This document shows, in pieces, positions 48,800-61,699 of a stretch of 64,000 bases of DNA. The first letter of the stretch is position 1, and the number at the start of each line of letters is the position of its first letter. The stretch lies in the NCBI GenBank assembly GCA_013398015.1, contig VZRR01005724.1:638831-702830 (forward strand), in the 5' to 3' direction. A program made the translations under genes and the position numbers. Below the pieces are notes generated by a model. That model made no database searches. It was not told where the DNA came from and saw only the letters and a list, made by a program, of their open reading frames with translations. The DNA comes from Oreocharis arfaki. Taxonomy: Eukaryota > Chordata > Aves > Passeriformes > Paramythiidae.

Positions 48800-49112
48800 T
48801 GAGAAAAAGAGAGACTTTTTACCAAATCCTGTAGTGACAGGACAAGGGGAAATGGTTTTAAACTGTAAGAGGTTAGATAAGACATAAGAAAGTTGTTTTG
48901 TGTTTTTTGTTTTTTTTTTTTTCAATATGAAAGTAGTGAGACAGTGGAATGCATTACCCAGAGAAATTACCAGAACTGGAACTAATGGGGCTTTGAGCAG
49001 CCTTACCTAGTGAAACACGTCCCTGGCCATGGTGGAGAGGAGAGCAGGTGTGCGCAAGATATTAAGAGGTCTCTTCCAACCCAAACCTTTCCATGAGCTA
49101 TGATAATTAGTA
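48800..49112 (+). mobile_element. CR1 LINE 3' end, avian type
   Basis: The plus strand reads 'gtagtgacaggacaagggga', 'aatggttttaaactgtaaga', '...agtgagacagtggaatgcat' and 'gaggtctcttccaacccaaa', and ends near 'ctatgat'. This is the order of a plus-strand avian CR1 3' end. A T-rich tract (48895-48923) replaces or interrupts part of the usual sequence. It is 5'-truncated and non-coding. Confidence 0.85.
48895..48923 (+). repeat. T-rich tract inside CR1
   Basis: A tgttttgtgtttttt-type run followed by a longer T-run sits where CR1 relatives have unique sequence. It may be a local expansion or a small insertion. Confidence 0.7.
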
Positions 49113-51739
49113 TTGAGGCTACTCAGATTTAACACATTGGCATCATTACAGGTTGTGCATTTCTTTTAGTTTTAAATGGAAGCATTTGTAGAAAACACAA
49201 TAAAATCTTGGAAGACAATAATTTGCAGTAAAAACATTTTAAAATAAACTATAGTAATTGCATTTATATACATATTTTAAATTAGTCCCTTTGTTCCTAT
49301 CAAGAAGCAGGAAATTTTATGGCCATAGGTTGGACATGCTGTGATACTGAGCATTTTTAACCCAGTCTGTCATGCGAGCTGTTCAGAAGAGCACATATTC
49401 TGAACTGAGTGTTAGGTTTCTCTGTTAGAGACTAATTCTTAAAGTCTCAATTATAATGGGTAGTGGTTGCTTAAGTGCCTGAAAATTTGAGATTATGATA
49501 GTAAAATGCCACTCACGATTTCTTCTCACAAGGTATTTAGGCCTTGTGAGTCCAGCACAGAGCACTGGCCGGGGCACGCTGTGCGCCTGGTCACATTTAG
49601 CCAGCCACAAGGAAAGGTATCATTGGAGTCTCTTGAAGAGTGCAGGGGAGGAGTGGGACAGAATGCAGAACAGCAAAAAAGCCCAAAAAGTCGATGACAG
49701 AACATTTCTCTAATCTACCCCTCCTCTGTTAAGGGTAAGTCTCTGTCTGCCACAAGGACTGAAAAAGAAAAAATAGCCTAACTCTTTGTAAGCACTGAAT
49801 TCAAAGTTTAAGTTAAATGTCTTCTTTTATTTAAATACTTATGTGCTGAAAATATAGTTGAGTATCTCATATTAAGGCCTGAAACAGAATAATTAAAGCA
49901 GACATTTTAGCTATGAAAATATCCAGCTTCATGATAGAGGTCCTTGATAACAATTCCATTATAAAGACTGCAGTACGGGTCCCATTCTAAGCCATACCCT
50001 GAAGGCATCTTTCCATTCATAAATGGAAAAAAAATCTGTTTTCAGGCACAGACTTAACTGTGAACAATTTATTTCTAAACCATTTTTTACAGAGGAAACT
50101 AAAATATTGTTATGTCTCAATTTTCTGGAGGTTCTTTCTAACATTCCTATTATCTGTAGATTAAAAATAACTTTAATTTCAAAGTGTGAAGAAAGAAGTC
50201 TATGTGTTTTTAGATCATATAAATCTTACCTGAATGGGTACTCTCATTTCTCTTCTTGCAGAATTAGAATTTCAGAAACAACATTCTCGAGAAGTTTATT
50301 GGGATTTCAAATAAGGAAAAAAATAGTCTTAAAAAATGGGCATTTAATTCCAAGAAAAGTATAGCTTCACTTCACAAAGTCTTTATTGTTAATGAGCTTT
50401 CATGATTACAGTGAACTAGTTTATAAAGCAGGTTCTCTTGTGTAGTTTTAAAGTATGCCGAGGAAAGATAATTCATCTATCGTTCACTACCACTACCCTA
50501 CAAGAAACTTCATCTGCTAATGTGTGTGCTTATTCAACAAAATAAGACACTTTTATTGTGTGTGTATGCAATTCTTTAATCGTAAACCTCTGTGAATGAA
50601 AGTTCATGATATTTTTTGGTAAATGTAAACTTTTTTTGAAAGTTAATTTGCTACGTCTTTATAAATTCAAGTGCAGGCAATTCTCTCAAATTAAGTTTTC
50701 TTTACAGAATTCCTTATATTTTCAGATAAAGGAAATAGAGTTTGGAAAAGCAGGAAATTGTCTCTCTCCTACCTAAAAATTATCTAAAAAAAAAAATCTG
50801 TGGAGAGTAGAGGGAAGATAACTGACCACTTGCGTATCGGGAATCTTTCAAGAAAGATGTAGTCTAAACCTTGGAGTAAGATTTCACATATCAAGAAATG
50901 ACACAACCCAGATTGAAAAAGGGAGAATCCACATGGATGAGGAAAATGCATCTTGTTGTCACCATCAAAATGAAATTGTAAAGGTCAAGAAAGGATCTGG
51001 ATGGCTTCCTGAAACCCAGTTCTCCTGACAAGGAAATCTAGTCTAAACTAGGCATTAGAACTAGGCATCTTCATACTCGTGCTCATGACCGTACACGCCC
51101 CTGCACACACAGAACGTGTGGTCAAGGACAGATTTTACTTATAGAATTCCCTGTCAATAATCTCATTCCAACCACCTCAAACACAAAGCCACAAATTGAC
51201 TGGTCTTACCTTTTGTGCTGGGTTCAACAAGAACTACCTTTCTCCTTGCTTTTACTAACTAGCAGGAAAGAATCTCCCAAGCAGAAATGGAATCGCTTTT
51301 GAAATAATTTGTATTATGCTCCATTCTTCTCTATTTAGTATGTACAACAAGTCACAAGGAGAATTATTCAGCAATAGTATTTGTAGCATATTTAGGCATG
51401 GATGAATACCTACTTGTATCCCATATTGGATGTGCCTGGCTCATAGGAACAAACACTTATCCCTAGTTCAGATCGTCTAATGACAAGTTTCTACTTGAAG
51501 ATGTTGTCTCAGTGAAGTCTTAGCTTTACTGGATATCACAACTATTAAAAGTGCCAATGCAACAAACGCCAGGCTGAACATCTTTCTACCAGAGCATTCC
51601 AAGAATACAGGTTGTTGAATGGTCAGGTTCTTTATCCTGCAAGTTTTATATGTGTCGAGCTGCCAAACTGACTATGCAATATAATGGATTGTTTGGAGTT
51701 TGTTTGCTGGGTTTCCTTCTGGTTTGGGGTTTTTCTCTG
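49113..51739. other. Unique AT-rich sequence, no gene seen
   Basis: The frame at 50023-50364 (113 codons) shows no known domain. No interspersed repeat is recognised. Confidence 0.5.
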
Positions 51740-51842
51740 CTTTATGGGTTTTGTGGTTTTTTTTTTTTTGTGGGTTGTTTTTTTGTTTGTTTGTTTCATT
51801 TCGTTTTGGTTTTGTGGCTTTGGTTGCTCTGGTTTTTTTTTA
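51740..51842. repeat. T/G-rich low-complexity tract
   Basis: About 100 bp consists almost only of T and G, with a TTTG section near 51783-51797. It produces the Phe/Gly/Trp/Leu-rich frames at 51650-52064, which are composition effects. Confidence 0.8.
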
Positions 51843-54800
51843 CTTGGTCTTCATCAGGAAAAAAATGTGAATCTAGGATTAACTAAACAGAAGTACAAAA
51901 CGTGTTTCTTTGGCCCTTTCCCCCCCACCCAGTCATCGGTTCTTTTATGCTGTCATTTTCTCTTTGATATTTTGGGTCCTCTATACCCAGCCTCTGTATG
52001 GCTGTCTGGATGGTCTATCAACAAAGTGCTCAAGAACAATGTCTCAAGAGTAGCAGTGACTTAAAATGAACCACAATATAAAAACCACTTTTAAACCTTG
52101 TTATTTCTTTTGAGGTTAAAAATACTTGTGTTCTTTTATCCACACACATGTAACAGAGCTTTTTAATACATAATTTTCTTTTAAGGAAGGGAAACTGCTT
52201 TAGCCTGTCAAAAAACAGAGGAATATGAAGAATAAAAACCCTTTGTTGAATGTTTTACATGCGTAGACTAAATAGGTAAAGCATGTTTGCTAAGTTACAT
52301 GAAAAAACAGCCACAAAAGCTCACAGTTTCTTTATCTTCAATTGTTTAAATGTTTATACCTTCCTGTCCCAGTCACAGAGGCCTTCTGTCTAATCTACTT
52401 GCCCACACAAACTCACCTTCTTTTACTTGCAGCTCCCACACTGTCTTTCTTTTCTACAGTAGATTTGAGGACCTTGACAAGTGGCCCACCAGGGTACAAA
52501 TGCCTTTGCCAGGGACTAACGACAGCTTTCAACTGCTTCTCCACTTCCCTCAAAAGTTTTCATTATCCATATTACTTTCAAAAAATAGAAGGGATGAAGT
52601 GTTTCCTTTGCCAAGACAAATGCATTTTCTCCTTAACTGATAAGAAGAGAAAGAGAGAGAGAGATGACCAAACGCAGAAGAAGAGTGTCATCATATCCGT
52701 TTTGTGCAGAGCTATAATGGTACTTCTATTTCCTCTAGGTTCATGTTTGTTCTGCTCATGATCCTCTTTTTCACAGAAGATCCAATCAAAAACATGCTTA
52801 AAATAAGAAGAGTGTCACAGAGGGTTTTAATTCAATATAATTGAAGAAGTGACCATACAGAGAGAAAAACTGAAAGTTTAGTGTTGCTCATTCACATTTG
52901 AGATTCTTGAAAAGTTGGGATTTTATCTTATTTTCTCTAATTTTTGCATTCCTCCTTTCCATTAAGTTTTATGGTGATTTTTTCCCCCCTCTTGGCATAC
53001 AGATACAAAAACTAGTACACTACCTAGAGAGAGAACAGAGAGAAAGTTTCACTTTCATTCTTGCAATGATAATAGCAAGATTTCCAGACAGCTTCCTTTA
53101 CTTTGCTTACAAGTTGCATATAATTCAAGAACATAATCTATTCTTGACTGGGTCTCTCTATGTCATATTTTTATTTTAAGTGCTCACTTGTACTAGAAAT
53201 GGGGCAATTTGTTTCAATTCACAAAACCATGAGATTTCCATTGTATCATCTGTGCTTGAATGACACTTGTGTTTCTCCAGGGAAGCCAATCTGTTGTGAA
53301 GGACACTGAGTGCTGTGATGAGGGAAGCATCCTTTGCCTGCAAGGCAGTGTGAACAACCTGAGCCAGTCCATGAAATTCATAACACACAAGCAAACAGAC
53401 AATGAAATGAAGGGCATTCAGCTGAAACCACAGACCAGATGCTTCCATGGTATCCATTCACTATGGTTCACTTAATTCTGTCAAAGCCTTTATGGCGGCA
53501 GAGAGACAGACATGCAAGTGCATATGTTCCTATGTACTTTTTTCTCTTTTTCCCAAGGCTGTGGGAAGGCTTTAATTGGCAAATCCAGGACTCTCTTTCC
53601 AATCATCCCTGGACTTCATGTTTTTTGAATCTCTTAAAGGCAGCGCATTTTTGCAAGGCATTTTGAACTCACCAGATAAGCTCTCTGTCTTGTGAAAGAC
53701 AAGACAACTTTCAAAACAGAGACTTTACTTGTTTGTCTTCTCTTCTAGAGACTGGGAGACAAACTATTGCATTTTACAAGAAATAACATGCTGTAAACTG
53801 AATTATTTCTCAAATACAACCATGACCTAAGAAAGAGAGACATTTATTATTAGTTGGGAAAATGTAATTTCATACCAAATACATTCTACTTATTACAATA
53901 TCCCTCCTAAAGGCAAAGGTTCCTGTAGAAAAGAATATTGTAGCTCCTTATTGTTTGAAGAAAAATTAATCTTCATTCTAATGAAGCATTATGTGATGGT
54001 ATTCAACAAGTTTCTGATGCATCATTGTAATTACAGAGTGATTAAAACTTCATTGCCTTATAGCAGACTGATTTTTCTGTAATGATAGCAGAAGGGAAAA
54101 AAGAATACAGAGTTTCTTATGTTAATGTCACGTTATTACAGCTCCAGTTCTTCCCATGGAAAGAACCTGCGAAAACCTTCTTCAGACTCCCAAGGACATA
54201 TCAGAGTCCTCAGAGCTAGAAAATCTGACCTCAGAAACTGTGAACTAACTGGTGACTTGAAACTGAACCTCAGAACTACAGGTATCAATGCAGACACCAG
54301 AGCAAGGCTAAGAAAGCTCTGTATTACGTGTTACTCCTCCTTCTTGCACAATTCTGCTGTGCTATTTAAATTGATAGAATTCTACTGCAATGCATAACCA
54401 CTTCAGCCTCCTGTGGGAAGGCACAAAGCGAATAGTAAAGACTTACACTGAATTCAAACCTCTGCAGGCAGTGGTTTATTTTTTCAGAGTTACAGTTTCA
54501 AAGACATTTTAAAATTATGTACCCTGTCCACCTTTATATCTAATAACAATGCAGCCTGCCCACATACCCCTAGGACCAATGAATTCTGTTTGGTTAAAAA
54601 TATATCTTCTAGACAGTTTTGATGTGAAGAGAGACATAGAGCCCTTTTTACTCATGGTAATTTGTTCCAGTGGTCAGTCTCTTGATAGAATTTTTGTGTG
54701 CACTCTGGTTTCCTCTCTTCAAATTTGTTGGCCTTTGTCTTTCAGCCACTAACTCTGTCTTTACCATTTCCCTCACTGCACTAAATACATTTCAGAGCCC

Positions 54801-57800
54801 ATTTTTCCCCCTCTGTGTTTATATACTACACTACATGTGTTCCCTAGACAGTTTTCTGATAAACTGAAGTCTTTCATCTCTCTCTCTCAGTGTGCATTTC
54901 TGACTGCTCTTCAATTTAATAGTAGTTTTGTGTTTACTTTCTAGACCACCAATAAAAGTGGTGAACAGGCAGATCTGGACTGAGTACTGACACTTTCACA
55001 GCTTTCACTTTTTTCAAAAAGCATCTGCTTGGTAATGGTCCCCCTTGTTGAGGATTTTGGTATCTGTCAGTTTACCTGTTCACAAGCCACATACAACAGC
55101 ACTTGTGAGGCCCTATATAATTTGCCACCTGGTACCAAGTCACTCCACTTATCTCCCTCTATTCCCGACTCTTAGCAATAGCTGTCAAATTTCATAAATT
55201 TACTTTCATAAGTCTGCTGTTGCCTGACAAGTCCAGCTCTCATGCATCAACTTTGCGTCTCTTAGAAAAGAAGAAATTCTCTCTATGGGCACTGCCAACT
55301 CTGTAAATGTAGGTTTCCAGAATATGTATTCCAGCGCTTAACTCTGCACCAAAGGGAACCTGTTTCAATTGTTGCATTACTTTGTCCCACACTGAAGACA
55401 CACAAAACATTTTATACTTGCCCATGTTACCTTGCTTGGCCTTTAAGAACAGACAGAACAACCTTATCTTTTTCAGACAAGCTGAGATATAAGCACAGCT
55501 TATTGTGTACACCTGATTTTTGCCCCATGAACAGAAAAAACTCGTATCTGTTGCAACTTTCTTTCACAGAGGAACCCTTGACTTCAAGCAGCCAAGATCT
55601 ATGTGTTTGGATCTGTCTTATTGAGGGTCTGGTGCCTGATAAATATGGAAGGCAGAAATAATTTTCTCACTTTCTGTTTTAGCAGCAACTAACAGCAGCA
55701 GCCTCATGTCTTCAAGACTTAATATTGCCATTCCTAGAGAGCAAAATGAAAAGGACGAGCTCCAGAATTTCAACAGGACATGAAAAACAAGTAGATAACC
55801 TGCAGCCCAAGCTTCAATGGTTTTATTTATGCATCACTTACATGCAAACTCCCTTTGGGAACAGAGGGCTACAAGAGGCAGAGCGTGGGAAGCAGCAGTA
55901 TTTTCCCTGAGCACAGCACCTATTCTCAGCCTTCAGACGTGTGGCAGAAGACCTGGGCAAGAGGCTGAGAACCAGAAAGGAAAGGAGCAGGAGCAGGACT
56001 TGACATTTTAAAGAAAAACCTCTCTTCGGGCAGCATTGGACCTTGCGGAGTGTTTAAGGAATAGTAAAGAGCTGTCAGCATCCTCCCATTCTCTCCTCAG
56101 CGGGTTTTCTTTTCTGTGACTATGCACTTATCTACTAACTACAAGCCTACCAAAAATAGAGAAACAGTGAAAGCTTTCAGAGCCTGGGTGTAAAAGTCTC
56201 CACAAACAAAAGGTTCCCCCACTCACCCAAGCTGTCTCACACTAAAAGAAAGAATATATTCCCCAGTTAGAAGGTCTGTATCTGAGAGAAGGGAATGCTA
56301 AACATACACCTGTTCAGAAGCACTTAGTGCTAGAATCTTTCTGACAAACTAGATAGCCCAGTAGCCAAATACCTCAAAATAAAGTGAAAATTGATGCCAG
56401 TTTCTCTAAGAGAATGTTGCTGTTTTGGGGATTTTGTCCCTTTAGCCTATGCGATTTTCAGCTTGCCTTGTTTGCTCTGCCAAATTTTATTTCATTATAT
56501 TTCTTGGACCACCCCAGACAACACTCTGTTTCTGCTTGATGTGGACACCCTCCAGATTTTTGTAGATGTTTATTGTCCTAACCCTGCCTGTGAGCCTGTC
56601 CATAGCTGAGAATCATCAACTCTCATTTGGAACATCTCTGATGCCTGCAATATCTGTTATTTTCCAATTCCAGCATCAAACTATCTCTCATTTTAGATAG
56701 CTACAGAGTGTGCTCCCATCCAGAACACTAAGCACACAAAACTATCTGCATTTCTAAACTCATTGTATCATCAGGAAAAAATTTGCCATAATTAAGAGTC
56801 TAAACCAAACATATCCCACTGAGGGCCTTTAAAGTTTATGGCCCATCCAGCCTTGTGTCCTGCACTGTGTAATTTGTGAAGTGCTGTGTTAGCATGACCA
56901 TGGAAGTCTATATTTGTCATGGGTAGATATTCCATTCACTCTTCCAACTAATTTATAATCTATGCAGTATTTTAAGTCTCAGACAAATGACTGTGAAATA
57001 ATGATGCGCGTACCGATCATCTCTCCAGTCTAATAATCTGATTTGAGCTGGAACCTGCTGCAATGATGACATTTCACAAGGAAATAGTTGAATGCCTTCT
57101 CTTCAATATTTCTGTTCATCAGAGATCCCAGGTGAGAAGTTCTGCACAGGCAGAAAGAGCTACAACCTTATTATATGGAGCAAAAGGGAAGGCATTGTAT
57201 AGCATACTCTGTTTTCAAGACTTTTATGCTTGAGAAATTATTTTTGATGTCCATGGCCAAATAATAATTTTGCTACAACCAAAGTCAGTGAAAATTGGTG
57301 GGTTTCTCCTTATTTGATTAGAAGATATGCAAAAGATTATTTTTTTCCTCAACAAATTCAAACCATTTTTCTTGCAGACTGATGCAGAAGGAGGGTTTGG
57401 CTGGCAAAAACAATGCTTAAAACAAAAGTCTGGGTCCAAGTCTCACCTGCTGTGATATGGAACAGAACACCTGACTAATGAGCTAAGTACTCCACTCCTT
57501 GTGTGTGTTCTTCTGCAGGCATAAACAAGAACAAGTTTTGAGCCCTCAGCAGAGAAACCTGAATTCAAGCTGGGTTTTCTTAGGGCTTAGTATCACAACC
57601 CTCAAAACAGGCAAAAAAAACAAACAGAAAAAAGAAACCAAATCCAACCAAACAGCAACACAGCACCAAAACAGTGACCCAAAACTCAAGTCCTTTCAGA
57701 GGAAATGTGGCCAGGAGAACGAAGGGAATTTCTCTTCATTCTGCACAGTTGGTAGGATGCTGAGATGTGAGCATAAAGGCTAAGGAGCACCTGCATCCTC

Positions 57801-59027
57801 TGAGAAGTACAGCAACCAGAATCAAAAGAAAAAATATTCTCAGCATTGCTGCTTCTTCCCAGTGAAAGAACTGGAGGTTTCATTTGCCCTCTATCTCCTT
57901 CACCCCACTCTTACTCACCCGAAATGCCTTACAGAGCCTCGTCACCCACTGACAAGCAGGATGGAAATTATATAGTCCAGGAATAATAACGTAATCTGAA
58001 CTAAGCTGTTTGCTGTCAGCTGGCTGAGCCTGACGTGCACCCTCCTGTAACACTCCATTGCTCTGTGTTGGCAAGTACTCACTTCCCTACTGACCCAGTC
58101 CAAGACCTCTGGAGGACCAATCACCTTCAGAAATCCACCAGGATGAGGTTGGAGGGAGATTTGTGAAAGAAAAATACTTGTGCTTCTAGTAATTTCTTTT
58201 TCTCTCACTGGCAAAGGGTAGCCAATGGAGCATCCATCATCACTCTCCACAGACAGAAGGGTTTCTGTCCCAAAAGGACAATCTTCCCAGGTGGTCCCTT
58301 GCACACAGCAAAGAAATACAAGTCTTTGAAAAACCAAGCAAAGAACGCTTGCAGGGAGATGGGTGAACACCCTGAATCAGAAGACAAATATATGGGCTTA
58401 ATATCTCAAAAGTAATATTGTTTTAATTCTGCTGCTAATCAAGATAATATTTTACGGTCTGTGTCTGATTTTCCTAGTTGGTTTTGGGGCCTCCGAACTC
58501 TGGCAGTGACCTATCAATGGAAAATTGGGTTAGGATATCTTCAAACATAGCACTGCACAGCATCACCAGTCTATTCATCTTTCCTAAACAGATTTAAATA
58601 AAAATCAACACAGGGGAAGGCAAAAGTAAGACGTAATTCATCCTAGATCCTCAACACTATTTCATGGCTTTACTGCTGTCATCTCATTTCTTCCAGGCCA
58701 GCCCCATGGCTGAGTTCCTCAAATTTGGATGCTTCTGCTGCCTGCACAAAGTGCTGGTGTTAGTACAGACAAGCTCATATACTACAAGAACATCTGCAAA
58801 TAGAAGCAGGAATTCAACAAAATACTAATGTTTTTGTGGAGCAGCTTGAGAGAATACAGACATGCACTGGCTCATACCAAACAGGAGCTGATGGACTTGC
58901 TTTTAGGTGAGCCTGTTGCAAGTTAAAGGTTACAAGCCTGTTACCACTCAATCATGAGAGTACTAGGAGTCCTTTGTATGGTCTGTGAGGAACCATAGAG
59001 AGGCACAGGATTCACAGGGGCACACAG
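51843..59027. other. Long unique stretch, no supported gene
   Basis: A short GA-rich run lies at 52643-52664. The frames at 52342-52761 (139 codons, plus) and 57942-58370 (142 codons, minus) are the longest here and match no family I know. At 53176-53475 three frames are open at the same time; see findings. No interspersed repeat is recognised with confidence. Confidence 0.5.
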
Positions 59028-59057
59028 CAGAATATGTGTATATATACACATATTCTG
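59028..59057. repeat. 30-bp perfect palindrome
   Basis: The left arm cagaatatgtgtata is followed directly by its reverse complement, with no spacer, in a run of alternating purine and pyrimidine. The TG/TA alternation continues to about 59074. Confidence 0.9.
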
Positions 59058-59528
59058 TGTATATATGTGTATAAAGAACGAGTCAACCTATCTGTTTTAA
59101 AATATAAGGACCAGAAAAACATGCAGAGCTCAAGGAATTAGGCACATGAACTCATCCTAAAAATAGTGGGAGCTATGTACCCACTAAGGATTACGTGCTA
59201 AAAGACAGCACAACTCAATGAATCCGTAAGTGCCCAGACAACATTCAGAGGAGAGGGCGCATTAACTCTGTAACATAACATATGAACTGCGGCATTGCCA
59301 TTGTTCTAGGGGACAACATTTCATAAGACATTGATATTTTTCTTTTAAAACTCTTGTAGGACCAAAACTCTCTTCCACTCTCTCTCTCTATTTCTACATT
59401 GAAAGAAGTTGTCATATATAGATATTATTTTGTTTTTCAAGGAGTGGCACCTTTTCCAAGGAGACTCTGCCCCTAATGCAGCCCAGAAAATTTTTGATCT
59501 TGACATGACTTTTGACAGATTGACACCT

Positions 59529-59609
59529 CAAAAACAAACAAACAAACAAACAAACAAACAAACAAACAAACAAAAAAACAAACAAAAAACAACAACAAAA
59601 AAAACCCCG
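59529..59609 (+). repeat. CAAA microsatellite
   Basis: About ten uninterrupted aaac units are followed by A-runs with CAA variants and a cccc end. The Asn-Lys-Gln-Thr-like repeat in the frame at 59409-59633 comes from it. Confidence 0.97.
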
Positions 59610-61699
59610 AAAAACCCCAAGAACTATTTCTAGAATCCAATTATTTTGGGCACTTTTGGGGAAAAAAGCTACTCAGATCACCTTAGGTGGCTTTGAAAAA
59701 TGACACTATTTTTTTTTTAATCTGCCATGGAAATGAATAGAAGAACTGCCCTGTTGCATATAAGCCTCAGCAATTAAGCAAGGGCTCCCTACTGTGTTAG
59801 TACAGTTCCTTTCTTCCAGAATAATCCAACTGAGGACAACAGCACAAACATCATATCAAGCCCAACTAGAAAAAAAAACAAAGAAGCAAAGAAACAAAAA
59901 CCCCCAACAAGACAACAAAACTGAAGCACTGCAAAAATTGAAATGAACAAAAGGAAAAAAAACCCTAGCAACAGACGAAAAGAATTTTCCAAAGGCAGCA
60001 CTTTTAATATGTAAAAAAGCTATTTCCTAGCACTGATATAAAAAAATCCATCAGGTCTGATATTATATTTGATTAAACAGGTAAAAGGAAAGCAAACAAG
60101 AGTTTTTGCTAACCATAGCTTGCAATTCCCCACCTGAGTTCTCCATCTGTCATTTAAGTTCACTACTGCAAACACAGAGGCACAGACTGGTGTGTGTTTT
60201 GTAAAATTCAGCCCTAAACCCTTCATTGGAAAGGACAGAGGGGTTTGCTTAGTAATCGGGAATAGATTACTGAAGACATGACAAGTGCCAGCCTAAGCAA
60301 AGTGTTTTAAGTCAATGCACAGAAAATAATTACATTTCTATTTTGGTGAAGCACTTGAGCATGTGCCCATCTCTAAGTGGTGACATAAAAGCTTTGTTGA
60401 ATAGAGATGAGCTTTCTTGCATTCTGAGGATGAGACACACACTTAAGTTCTTGTTTGAATCAGCATCTACTTGAACAAATATAATCTCCTGAATTTCCTC
60501 TTATTATTTACACACAGAAAACTTGCAAGGACGAAAGCATACTGATAGCTGATAGATCCACTCTCTCCACTACTTCAGTGGGGTTTTTTGCCCTCGGGAT
60601 TAACTTTCTTTCCTCTCTGAGCCCACTGAACCCGTGTGTACTCAAGAAATACAGATATGCACTTCAGGGAACTTCTTGGAAGAAAAGTAAGTGCCGTAAG
60701 ATGTTTCAGAAATTGCCCACAGTGGGACACTGTACCAACGGTATGGCCTGAAAATGAAGAAATTATGGTTACACTACCAGTGAAGGACCCATTTACAGAA
60801 ACAAGAGATCCTCATGTACATCAACCCAGACTAGATAGCATTAAAAGTCAGTGAATTGAAAGTAGGATGTTTTTAAGATGTCATTATTTAAAGGCAACCA
60901 ATAGGAATCAGCTGGTAAAGGGAAGTGGGGAGTACTGCTCCTCTCCAAGCCCATCTCCCCTCTGAAGCAAGAGCTCCCAAACATCTCCAGAAAAATGCTC
61001 ACCATAGTAGGTGGCATCTCTACAGACCACCACTGTATGCTGGAGTACAACATAAACTTCGTCTGTAAATTGTCTATTGCAGAGAAAAAAAAACAAACAA
61101 CCTCAAATACTATAGGTCTTAGAATGTCAGAACAAAAATATTTTGCAATTTGTACTTGTTTCACATAAAACAACAACAAAAAAAAGACTCACATCTATTC
61201 CACACCCAACACATGGTCATTCTATATCAGCCATCACCTGGACAGATGAAAAATTCCCAAAACGAGAGAATTAACAATTGCTTAGAATCAGAGGTCACTA
61301 TCTTGTTGCATACAGGTTTGAAAGTGAAACTTAGTAATCTAAGTGTAATGGTTGTAAACATATCCTTTTGCCAAGCCTAAAAACATGAGCATCTACTCAC
61401 CCTAGAGAAGTAAAAAAAAAGCAAATTATAGTTAAAATAGCTAAAGACAATTTAAAACAACTAGATTTCCCCAAAAGTCACAATCCATCTGTTCTGGATG
61501 AAAATCACATGGATTAAGAAGTCACTTTTAGAGAGACAAGAAAAATCTGTCAGTACACATACACTCACACAAAGAAGATGACAGCATTGAATATGAATTC
61601 AAATCTAGAAAGAACAAAAATTTTATGCACCAAATAATACACATAAAAGTAACTCTCTGAGTAGCACTCAAAGATTTTTTAAGCACAACGAGAACACAA
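59610..61699. other. Unique A-rich sequence, no gene seen
   Basis: Several A-rich patches (59868-59900, 61084-61100, 61167-61184) occur. The 112-codon minus frame at 60841-61179 has no recognised domain. Confidence 0.5.

Noticed and set aside
51650..52064. Phe/Gly/Trp/Leu-rich frames that look membrane-like
   Set aside because: They come from a T/G-rich low-complexity tract.
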